A stretch of 64,000 nucleotides of DNA from Acidimicrobiia bacterium (lineage in GTDB: Bacteria > Actinomycetota > Acidimicrobiia > Acidimicrobiales > Poriferisodalaceae). The stretch is taken from NCBI GenBank assembly GCA_022826045.1, contig JAJDVQ010000092.1, positions 1-64,000 on the forward strand, read 5' to 3'. The position numbers and the translations under genes are program-made. Positions 25,181 through 34,300 of the stretch are shown here, piece after piece. Within the stretch, counting starts at the first letter, position 1; every line of letters starts with the position of its first letter. The notes under the pieces were generated by a model. It worked only from the letters and a program-made list of their open reading frames with translations, was not told where the DNA came from and did not search any database.

Positions 25181-26140
25181 TCAGTCGGCGTGGGTTGCCG
25201 CCGAGGCCACGATCTCTTCCAAGCTCGACTGCGACGGCTCCCAATTGAGCACACGGCGTGCTCGCCGCGGCGAGGCGATCAGCTCAGCGGGATCGCCGGC
25301 ACGGCGAGACCCGGTCTGGTAGGGCACTGCTCGTCCCAGCCCGTGCTCGACCGCAGCGATCACTTCCAGTACCGAATGACCCCGGCCCGCTCCGAGGTTC
25401 AGCACCGTCGTGTCGCCGCCATCGCGCAAGTAGTTGAGCGCCAGCAGATGCGCTCGCGCGAGATCGGATATGTGGATGTAGTCGCGTACGGCGGTGCCGT
25501 CGCGGGTGGGATAGTCGGTGCCGAATACCTGCAGCGGCGCGTCTGAGTTCGTTGCAGCGCGTATCGCGAGGGGCACCAGGTGCGTCTCTGGTTCGTGGCA
25601 TTCCCTCCGACGGGAGGTAGCACCCGCAGCGTTGAAGTACCGCAGCGATACTGAGCGCAAACCGTTGGCTGTGTCGTACGCAGACAGCATCTGCTCGACC
25701 ACCATCTTCGTCCAGCCGTACGGGCTGGTTGGTCGCAGTGGCGCATCCTCGCTGATCGGCATCGACGAGGCGTTGCCGTACACCGCCGCTGACGAGGAGA
25801 ACACCACGTGGCAGACCCTGTGGTCGGTGAGGGCCTCGAACAGCCGCGCCGAGCCGACGATGTTGTTCTCGATGTAGGCGCCTGGATTCTGGACTGACTC
25901 TGCCACGGAGATCAGGCCGGCGAGATGGATGCACGCGTCGACACCATGATCGGCGATGAGCTGCCTGATGCGCTCGGTGTCGCCGATGTCTGCAGTCTCG
26001 AAGGACACACCCGAGCAGAACTCCGGCTGCACCGAGCGAGTCAGATTGTCGACGACGAGCACTTGTTCACCCTGCTGTGCCAGGGCGTCAGTCACCACCG
26101 AGCCGATGAAGCCGGCCCCGCCCGTGACGAGCACTGTCAT
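25181..26140 (-). CDS. galE: UDP-glucose 4-epimerase
   Basis: The 319-residue extended SDR has NAD-binding VTGGAGFIGS at residues 5-14, the catalytic Ser region VVFSSSAAVYG, and YGWTK as the Y-x3-K pair. RYFNAAGA and DGTAVRDYIHISDLA are hallmark GalE segments. It interconverts UDP-galactose and UDP-glucose, completing the galactose route with galK. It converges on galK with 21 bp between the stops, and the aldo-keto reductase gene ends 25 bp upstream. Confidence 0.95.
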   Translation of the reverse strand: MTVLVTGGAGFIGSVVTDALAQQGEQVLVVDNLTRSVQPEFCSGVSFETADIGDTERIRQLIADHGVDACIHLAGLISVAESVQNPGAYIENNIVGSARLFEALTDHRVCHVVFSSSAAVYGNASSMPISEDAPLRPTSPYGWTKMVVEQMLSAYDTANGLRSVSLRYFNAAGATSRRRECHEPETHLVPLAIRAATNSDAPLQVFGTDYPTRDGTAVRDYIHISDLARAHLLALNYLRDGGDTTVLNLGAGRGHSVLEVIAAVEHGLGRAVPYQTGSRRAGDPAELIASPRRARRVLNWEPSQSSLEEIVASAATHAD

Positions 26141-26165
26141 AGGGACCCCGCCACCATCGCTCCGA

Positions 26166-27203
26166 TCAGCTGGTGCCGAGCGAGAGCAGGTTGTCGACGG
26201 GCTGGTAGAGCTCTTCCAGGTAGGCCGTGTCGTCGGCGCTGAGCTCGATGGCGGTGGCCTCGACGAGCTGGTCGAGCTGGCTGATCTTGGACACGCCGAC
26301 CACGGGGGCGGTGATCTCGGGCTTGTTGGTGAGCCATGCCAAGGCGATCTGGGCGGGGCGCACATCGAGTCGCTCGGCCACCTCTGTCACCCGCGCAGCG
26401 ATGTCGAAGTCGCGCTCGCCCAGGTAGAGGCTTTCCGTGCGGGCACGGTCCTGGCCCTTGGAGCGATCGGTGGTGCCGGCGTCGAGGCTGCCCTGGTAGG
26501 ACCCGGTGAGAATGCCCCGCGCCAATGGCGACCACGGTGTGAGCGCCACCCCGGTGCGTGTGCAGTACGGGTTCATCTCGCGCTCTTCCTCCCGGTAGAT
26601 GAGGTTGTAGTGGTTCTGCATCGACACGAACTTGGTCCAGCCGCGCATCTCGGCAGTGAGCTGCAGCTCGGCGAATTGCCAGGCGAACATCGACGAGCCG
26701 CCGAGGTACAGCGCCTTGCCCGCCTTGACCACATCGTGCAGCGCTTCCAGCGACTCGACGATGGGCGTTTCCGAGCTGCCGGGGATGCCGTGCGGGTGGC
26801 GGTGGATGATCAGCTGGTCCACGTAGTCGACACCGAGGCGGCGCAGCGAATTGTCGACCCCCTCCATGATGTGCTTGCGGCTCAGGCCGCCCTCGTTGGG
26901 GTTGCGCCCCATGGGCATCGAGACCTTGGTGGTCAGCACGTACTTCTCGCGCGGCAGCAGCTCGCGCAGGATCTGCCCCACCGCCTCTTCGGACGCACCC
27001 ACCCCGTAGATGTCGGCACAGTCGAAGTAGTACAACCCGCGCTCGATGGCGGCCTCGAAGATGGGACGGGCCTGCTCGACGCCCAGGGTCCAGTCGCCCT
27101 GGTGGCCCCGTCCGGGCACGCCGAAGTTCATGGTTCCCAAGCAGAGCTCCGACACCTGGAGACCGCAGTTCGAACCGAGCTGGGCGGATTTCAGTCGCGA
27201 CAT
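26166..27203 (-). CDS. Aldo/keto reductase
   Basis: The 345-residue (beta/alpha)8 NADPH oxidoreductase has the catalytic tetrad Asp and Tyr in FDCADIYGVGASEE, Lys in VLTTKVSM and His in QLIIHRHPHG. The cofactor segment is SPLARGILTG and the C-terminal VVGVSKISQLDQLV is normal. The ATG at 27203 precedes SRLKSAQLGSNCGLQVSELCLG, the family start. It resembles the YajO/Gpr group, and the substrate is unknown. Its spacing to galE (25 bp) suggests one transcript, so a sugar or sugar-derived aldehyde is plausible but unproven. Confidence 0.92.
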   Translation of the reverse strand: MSRLKSAQLGSNCGLQVSELCLGTMNFGVPGRGHQGDWTLGVEQARPIFEAAIERGLYYFDCADIYGVGASEEAVGQILRELLPREKYVLTTKVSMPMGRNPNEGGLSRKHIMEGVDNSLRRLGVDYVDQLIIHRHPHGIPGSSETPIVESLEALHDVVKAGKALYLGGSSMFAWQFAELQLTAEMRGWTKFVSMQNHYNLIYREEEREMNPYCTRTGVALTPWSPLARGILTGSYQGSLDAGTTDRSKGQDRARTESLYLGERDFDIAARVTEVAERLDVRPAQIALAWLTNKPEITAPVVGVSKISQLDQLVEATAIELSADDTAYLEELYQPVDNLLSLGTS

Positions 27204-27259
27204 GGCCACGAAACGTATTCGACGGCGGCCCCGGTCCGTCGGCCTGCCCCGCCGGTGTT

Positions 27260-28273
27260 TCAGGATTGCTGTGCTGCGGGTTCCGGCGACCCTGCGGCGA
27301 GCGCCCGCCAGAGCGAGCGATACGTGGGCCATGCGGCTTCGGGCGGCAGGTAGCCGTCTTCGATCAGGGCACTGTTCAGCCGGCGCAGGTTGCGGGCCGG
27401 CACGCCCGAATCGACATGGTGTGCCAGGTGGTAGCCGACGTGGTACGGCACGAACAGCACCCGGGCCAGCCAGCTCTGGCAGATGTGATGCGTCGTGTTT
27501 CGACGGTCGGCCGTGCGGGTCATGCCGCCGTGCTCAGCAATGGCCCGCAGCCGGTTGATGATCTGGTACCAGGTGAAGAAAGGCACCACCCACAAGAACA
27601 GGTATAGCCATGGGTGCCCCGCGAGCCAGAACGCTGCGAACACGATCGCCTGACCGGCGAAGAAACGCAGGCTGAGCGGCAGGAACCTGAGCTTGGCCAA
27701 GCCGGTGAACCGGGGCTTGACGATGCGCCATGCCGACACACCCGCCGCATCCCGCACGAACTTCCGACGGAGCGACCGCCAAGCGATCGGATAGAACGAA
27801 TACAGCAGGAAGTCGGGCTCTTTGGGACCGAACTCGTCGCGGTGGTGGTTGGCGTGGCCCCGGCGGTAGTGGTGTGCGCCGGTGCCGAACGGGAACCAGC
27901 CCACGAGGTTGATCCCGATGCGGTCGTTCAGCCAGCGATTCGAGAACAGCAGCCGGTGCGCCGCCTCATGGTGGAGCACGAACATCCGCAGCTGCAGCGT
28001 GCCGATGATGGGCACTGCCGCGACCACAGCAAGCCAGTGCCCGATGGCAATCACCGCGGCGATCACCGCCACCGGCGCCGCCAGCGTGGCGATGACCTCG
28101 ATCGCATTGATGAAGTCGGGGATGCGACGCAGTTCCGCCCGGAACGCGGGCTTGGGCCGGCCGTCAGGACGCAGGCGCTCGGAGCCTTCGAAGACGGGCA
28201 GATCGGAGCGCGCCATGCCGCCGGTCATCTTCGCCACAAGCTCGTCGTGCGTCGGCGGCGCAGCAGCGCTCAC
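27260..28273 (-). CDS. Membrane fatty acid desaturase family protein
   Basis: The 337-residue membrane protein has the three His boxes of the desaturase/hydroxylase superfamily: HHEAAH near residue 100, HANHH near 140 and HLAHH near 284. A fourth His-bearing stretch lies between (AEHGG and TTHH). About four hydrophobic segments separate them. These bind a di-iron centre for O2-dependent desaturation of lipids. The N-terminal 50 residues are soluble. Substrate and double-bond position cannot be assigned. Confidence 0.88.
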   Translation of the reverse strand: MSAAAPPTHDELVAKMTGGMARSDLPVFEGSERLRPDGRPKPAFRAELRRIPDFINAIEVIATLAAPVAVIAAVIAIGHWLAVVAAVPIIGTLQLRMFVLHHEAAHRLLFSNRWLNDRIGINLVGWFPFGTGAHHYRRGHANHHRDEFGPKEPDFLLYSFYPIAWRSLRRKFVRDAAGVSAWRIVKPRFTGLAKLRFLPLSLRFFAGQAIVFAAFWLAGHPWLYLFLWVVPFFTWYQIINRLRAIAEHGGMTRTADRRNTTHHICQSWLARVLFVPYHVGYHLAHHVDSGVPARNLRRLNSALIEDGYLPPEAAWPTYRSLWRALAAGSPEPAAQQS

Positions 28274-28352
28274 GCTTCGATGCTACGGCGCTGCAAAAGG
28301 AACAGAGGATCCCCACTCCACGAATCCGATCTTGTCCAAAAAATCGTATCGC

Positions 28353-28374
28353 GCAAGATACATTTGCAAGATAC
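28353..28374. promoter_or_regulatory. Direct repeats in the toxin-antitoxin promoter
   Basis: GCAAGATAC occurs at 28353-28361 and again at 28366-28374, 13 bp apart, 10 bp before the toxin ATG. GTATC at 28346-28350 forms an inverted pair with the first GATAC. The surrounding sequence is notably AT-richer than the genes. Such repeats at the start of a toxin-antitoxin operon are usual binding sites for the antitoxin; this is inferred. Confidence 0.4.
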
Positions 28375-28383
28375 GTTCGCCCG

Positions 28384-28701
28384 ATGGATATCGAGGTCGG
28401 CCAAACCGATGTCTACGCCCGATGGTTCTCCAAACTCCGAGACCGGCAGGCGCGCCTGCGTATCGTCGCCCGCATCAAGCGCCTGGCGTTGGGGCACATC
28501 GGCGACGCGAGATCAGTGGGCAAGGGAGTGTCCGAGATCCGCATCGACTACGGACCCGGCTACCGGGTGTACTTCACCCGGCGAGAGCAGACGCTCGTGG
28601 TACTGCTTGCATGCGGCGACAAAGACAGCCAGAAACGAGACATCGCGGCGGCACAGGCGCTAGCGGCCCGCATCCCGGCAAGGATCGAGGTAGTGGAATG
28701 A
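28384..28701 (+). CDS. RelE/ParE-superfamily toxin (HigB-like addiction module killer)
   Basis: The 105-residue basic protein matches the addiction-module killer family. It has FSKLRDRQARLRIVARIKRL at the N-terminal helical hairpin, then GDARSVGKGVSEIRIDYGPGYRVYF and VVLLACGDKDSQKRDI, the beta-sheet and active-site side of RelE-fold mRNA interferases. It is coupled to the antitoxin by ATGA at 28698-28701. Toxin-first order is typical for this subfamily. Confidence 0.9.
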   Translation: MDIEVGQTDVYARWFSKLRDRQARLRIVARIKRLALGHIGDARSVGKGVSEIRIDYGPGYRVYFTRREQTLVVLLACGDKDSQKRDIAAAQALAARIPARIEVVE

Positions 28702-29003
28702 ATGAGGTACAGATCCGTCGATGGGACCCTGTCGAACATGTGGAATCCACAGCGGATGCGATCACCTACCTTGACGCGGCTCTGGAAGACGGCAATCCGC
28801 AGTTGGTTGCCGCCGTGCTCGGCGATATCGCGAGGGCTGCTGGCATGACCAAGATCGCCGCTGCGGCTGGACTTGGTCGCGAGAGCCTGTACAAGTCGCT
28901 CTCTCCGAATGGCAATCCGGAACTCGCGACTGTGCTCAAGGTGATGCGAGCAGCAGGGCTGCGGCTACGCGCGTCGCTTGTGGACGACGCTGCCGCCGCC
29001 TAG
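28698..29003 (+). CDS. Addiction module antidote protein, HTH family
   Basis: The 101-residue protein contains a helix-turn-helix (MTKIAAAAGLGRESLYKSLS) followed by NGNPELATVLKVMRAAGLRL, the standard C-terminal part of the antidote family. It should neutralise the preceding RelE-type toxin and bind the promoter repeats. It ends 160 bp from the broken helicase gene, with no feature recognised between them (29004-29162). Confidence 0.9.
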   Translation: MNEVQIRRWDPVEHVESTADAITYLDAALEDGNPQLVAAVLGDIARAAGMTKIAAAAGLGRESLYKSLSPNGNPELATVLKVMRAAGLRLRASLVDDAAAA

Positions 29004-29162
29004 CCATCCGCTCCGATACCCGTCGCGTTTGGCTGCCCGCTCCGCCTCTCGGGCATACACACCCCATGAATGCCCCGCCCAAGTGTTGGCCTCAGCCCCA
29101 GCCTGACAGCGAGATCATGCGATTTCTTGCACCTTGGCCCACCCAATCGCGGACCCTCTCAG

Positions 29163-31318
29163 CTACCCCAAACCCCACCACTCACCGGGACGCTGCCGCC
29201 TTGGCGGCTCACTCGACCGGCCGTAGCGACCCGTTCGAGGGTCAAATCGGCGCTGTCGGACCAAGAACTGAGCGATCGTGAGCGCGTGCACTCCCGGTAT
29301 CCCGCGCAATCCTCGCTCCAACTGCACTCTTGCCTTGCCGGTAGGCGCCAGCAGCGTCACCCCGGCACCGCGCCCAGCCAGGTGCATGCACAACGCTGCC
29401 AACAGCGTCGTCTTGCCAGTACCGGCAGGGCCGACGAGCACTGCGAATCGGGCAGCAGCGAGTTCCCGCAGTGCGGCGACCTTCTCTTCGCGTGCGCGGC
29501 CCTCCACTTCGTCTGCGGGAATCGCTCCGCCCTGCTGGAGTCCCGCCAGCTGCTCATCGAGTAGGTCCGACCAGTTGGCCTCGAACGCTTGAGCACCTCA
29601 CTTCGGATGTTGTCGCGCGCCATGCGAAGTCGATCAAGCTGGAATCCCGGCGCGCCGTCGTCCAGTTGCGCTTGCTGCACGACTGGCTGAAGATCGTCGC
29701 CGACAACGCTGAACAGATCGCCATCAATGGGACATGGCGGCGTCACGGCCATCTCACGAACGGCGCGCACCAAGTCATCCTGTGGCACCACCGTGTGCCC
29801 ACCAGTAGCGGCTTCCTCCAAGACGGCAACGGACAGGGCGCGTACCCGCCGAGGATCTTGAGGCTCGCTCATCGCGGATGGCTCAGGCAGACCCGAGCTC
29901 GGATTCGACGACGACGAGAACAAGCCGCGGTCCACAGAATTCACCGAAATCGGGTTCACGCTCGCGCGATCGACTTCGTAGAGCAGATACGGGTTGTGCA
30001 GCAAGTCGGCATCGTCGATGTCTATTCCGGCCTTGCTGCGCGACTCGCGCACGAAGAACCGCTCGGCTTGTTCCGACGAAACGTCGAGGCGGGCGATCAA
30101 ATGCAGCAGCGCCCTTCGCTCAGCGGGGAGATCGGCGAGCTTGCGGGCAATGGTCGGCCCAACGCGGCGGACCCACTCGGGGCCGAGTGACGCCGGATTG
30201 TCCAGCGCCGCCTGCACAGCGGGCCATGGGTCCTGCGCTGCTGGGAGGCTCTCGGTGATGCGGTAGGCGAGGAGGTCGGAATGGTCGACTCCGAGTGCCG
30301 CCAGCGCAGAACCCAGCCCGGGGAACGGACCCCGGAGCTTCCACAGTTGCCCAAGACGTGCTTGCGCCCAACGGATCTGCTCGTCGAATTTGTCTCCCAA
30401 TGCGGCCCCGCCGCGCTGCAGTCCCTCCACCATGGCGAGCAGCGATGCGATCGCCTGGTCGTGCGTCAGGTGTTCGGAGGCATAAGAGAATTGTTCGAAG
30501 GCTTCGTCCGGGGCGAAGACGACTACATCTTCGGGATTGAAGTCGGGATTTTCGGCAGCTCGTTCGAGAGCTGCGTGGTACGGAAGCAGGAACCCTCCGC
30601 CATTGTCGGCTGGGCGTATCGAATGGCTGACGATCCGTTCCCAGATCATCGACCGCGTCGGGCGTTCCGCTTCTGGTTCGTACTCGTACTCGATTCCTTG
30701 GCCGCAGCCAGCAACCCGGCCGACGCCGACGAGCACGCGGCCGCGCCGCTCAGTGTGCGGAACTTCCTTCGCATAGAAGAATGCGAGAGAGCGTTCTGGC
30801 TCGACAGCTGAGAAGAACGCGTCAAGCAGATTGGACTGGTTCTCGCGATCCTGCACCCATGCGGACTCGAAGCCCATCGCCTGCCGAGCCTCCTCCTCGG
30901 CCTCGTCGCGATAGACGATGTCGAAGTCGTCGGCCAATGACGCTGCGTCATCGCGCCGCATCCAGCGAAACGGCACAGCCTCGGCGCTGAACGGCGGGAT
31001 CTCAACAAGTGTCGGGCGATAGTGCCGATGCGCGTCAGAGGTCGCTTGGTAGGGGTGCCGGACGTGACGCGTGATCGGAAAGCTCGCCATGAACGACGCT
31101 CGTTCTGCGATGCACGGCGGCAGCTGAGCCGACTGGAGTTCGTCAATGCGGCGGCCTCGAAGCTCAATTTCGACGGCGTTCTCACGCCGGTCGTGGATAT
31201 TCGGAAGTCGCAGACACGACGCGTTGTTGGCAGGGTCAGTACAGATCGTGCCGTTCCAGCCAGCGTCGTGCCAAGGAACCCGAATCGAGAGGTGGCGCAA
31301 CGGCAGGTTTGTCGGCAT
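29163..31318 (-). pseudogene. RecD-like SF1 helicase gene, frameshifted and 3'-truncated
   Basis: From the ATG at 31318 the frame reads about 575 residues of an uncharacterised N-terminal region beginning MPTNLPLRHLSIRVPWHDAG. Near 29585 the frame is lost. In the next frame the protein resumes as FEANWSDLLDEQLAG and reaches Walker A GPAGTGKTT (29432-29406) and motif Ia APTGKAR. It then breaks off near 29220 after RFDPRTGRY, so the Walker B and later helicase motifs are missing. A single lost T after AAGCG would explain the shift. The ATG overlaps the stop of the large helicase gene (TGATG), so the two genes were translationally coupled. Probably inactive. Confidence 0.75.
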
Positions 31319-34300
31319 CAGCGACTCCATAGCCAGTCGACATCGGCGAATGCGAGTTGTTCGCCGTAGTTCTCGATGTTGTCCTGGACGTTCAGTATCA
31401 GGCAGCGTTCGTCGCCGCCGTTGAGCGGGCCTCTCAGGCCGCGGCCGACCATCTGAAAATAGAGATTCGGGCTGTACACGGGGCGAGCCACGATGATCGC
31501 TCGCGTCTTGGGTGCGTCGAACCCCTCGCGGAACACGCCGTAGTTGACGAGCACGTTGATCTCACCCGAGCGGAAGCCGTCTACGACGCGGCGGCGAGTT
31601 GCTGCCTCAGTTGACCCGCTCACCGCACGGGCCGTAACTCCACGGAGGGTCAAGAGCGCAGCCAGCGTCTTTGAGTGGTCCACCGAGGTGCCAAAGATCA
31701 ACGTCGGCCAGTCGCCCCTGACATGACGCCCGTAAGCGTCGAGAATGCGCTCTGTGCGCTCCGCATCCTCGGCGATCCGTTCCTCCACGCTCGTAGGGAG
31801 GAAGCCAGGGCGCGGGGCTGCGGCCTCGCCGCCGAACTTTGCGAGCTCGTCTTGCTCATCCTGAGTGAGTTGATAGGTGCCGCCGGCGATTAGTTCGTGA
31901 TCGGCTTTCGCGAGCACGGCGGTGTCCTGCAGGTGCGCGATCACACTGTGCGGATCGTTGCTTTCGAAGGCACCGGTATCGAGGCGGTTCTGGCCGTACC
32001 GATTTGCCAGCCAGAGCGTTTCCGCCTCGTTGTGCCCACGGTACGGCGTGGCCGTAAGGCCGAGCAGCGCGGGCTCTTCCTCCGTTTGGCGGGACGTGAG
32101 GCCGATCTCGGCCATTGCGGAGGTGTATGTGGGTGCGATTGACCGGTGGGCCTCGTCGAAGACCACTAGCTCCACGCTGTCCAATAGCTCCGGCTGGAGT
32201 CGTTGATTGCTCAACCTCGCGTGAAGTGTCTGGATCGATGCCACGATGACGTGCCAGTCATCTGTCGCTGTGGGCGCTGCGTTGCCGCCCCACAGCCGCG
32301 AGACGCGCAGTCGAGCGTCTTCGATCCCTTCGCTGCGCCACACTTGCCTCCACGCTTGGACGGCCTGCTCGCACAGCTCTCTGCGGTCGGCCACCCACAG
32401 CACGTTGCCTCGGAATGACTGATCTCTGCGGGCCTCGACGATGGCTTGCACAGTCACTCGGGTCTTGCCGGCGCCAGTCGGGAGACTGATGAGTCCTCGA
32501 CGGCCCTGGTCGCCGTGGACGGTGTTGCCCAGGAGCTGCTTGAGGCGATCGGCGATGGCCCTCTGGTAGCGGTGCAGTTCGCCGAGCTTCAGCGGCCCCT
32601 CTACCTGCTCGAAGGGGTCATCTGCGTGGCCGGGCTCGCCGGCCCACTCTTCGCTGAAGCCGAGGGCGCGAACGAACTCGACCGCACGTCGAGAGCCGGC
32701 CCATTGCTTCGGAGGATCGAGTGGCTTGAGTGCAGCACGAAATTCGCGAAGTGTCCCGGTGTGATACGTCGCTATGGCCGATTCAGCGATCGCGATTGGC
32801 AGCACCGCCGGATCGACGTGACCCTGCTCGACGATGCTCACGAGCGAAACCGGCAGGCGAGCGCGCAGAGCGTCAACGCCGACTGCTGCAAGCAGACGTT
32901 CAGCATCGCTGGTGCAACTCCTGATCGCCTGGCGGCGTTGCTCCACTTCCGCCGCAGTCGTGCCGTCGACGATGTCCATGATCTGTCGCCTTGACAGCGG
33001 AAGATCGATGGCGCGGCTCACAAGCTGGAGTTCTGAGTATTCGTCATCCTCCTCGCTGCTCGCGAGGAGGACATCGGGGGCTCGATAGGCATATGGGCGC
33101 TGTTTGCCCGCCACGAGTATCTGGTCGCACCGGATGAGCTGGACATCCGCGTGGCCAGCGGCTAGGTGGGTGACAATCCCGGGCCACTCATCGATGAGCG
33201 GAACCGGCACCTGTTCGCCGAGTGTCCTCGGCACCGGATCAGCGAGATCAAGAGATCCCTTGATCTCGCCTGAGTTCGGATGACGGTACAGGGCTTCAAG
33301 CGCTTCGGGATCCTCGGGGCTTGCTCCAAGCGCCGCTTTCAGCGGCACGCTTCCTGCGGTCGTAGCGATACGCCCCCAACGGAGGATTTCGTTCAGCGCG
33401 GGCGATTCGTAGCAGTTGCGTGGATACTCGTGGCCGTTCGTGCCTTGGTGGCGGTATTCGTAACGATCGAAAGTCGAGCCCACGTCCATGAGGCTCGCCG
33501 TGTAGAGCGCGCGGCCTTCGTCCGACAGGCCCTGAAGTACCGACAACGGACCAGACCCGTCTGAGCGAGAAAACCTGAGCATTCCGCTTTGTGGGTTGCG
33601 GGGAAGCCGTTGTTGGCGGTATTGGTCCTCGCAGTCTCTCTCGTAGCGTCGGAATGCCGGATCGGCGGTGAGATGGTCGAGGTGCCGAGCACTGGCGCAA
33701 ACGCCAAGCCACTCGAATAGCGCCGCATCGGCGCTGTGAAACTCGATGTCCACGGCTATGTCGCCGTCACGACTTCCGTCATCGGGCACGATGGCACCCG
33801 GAATGAGCACATCGTGGACGGGCCGCCATGATCCCGCGTGGGTCCGAACTCGCACATTTCGCCTGAAGTCCCTGTAGTCCGAAATGACATCGCGAGCATC
33901 GTCATGGGAGATCCGGCGCGACAAGACCCAGAATCTGACCCAGAGTCGCTCGTACACCGAGGCAGCTGACTCTGGAACCTGTCGCGAGTCCAGCACGGAC
34001 TCTGCCACCAGATTGAATTCCGACTCCGCAGATGGCGGCGCAAAGCCCAGGTGCTTCAGCGCCGCTTTGGTCGCCTCGTCGTCCAGCAGCTCGGCATGGA
34101 CGCTTGTACGCGGGTCCAGCTTGGTTCCAACTGCGGGGGCAGGATCATGCAGGAACACGCGCTCTGGGTCGAGCGGCAGCCACGCTTCCGCCATGCTGTA
34201 CACAATCCGGGCATCCGCGATTTCTTGACGGACATCTGCGGACAGGAGCGCAGCGGTCTGTATGGCCGCCGCAGATGCAGCGACAGCGAAGTCTGCCTCG

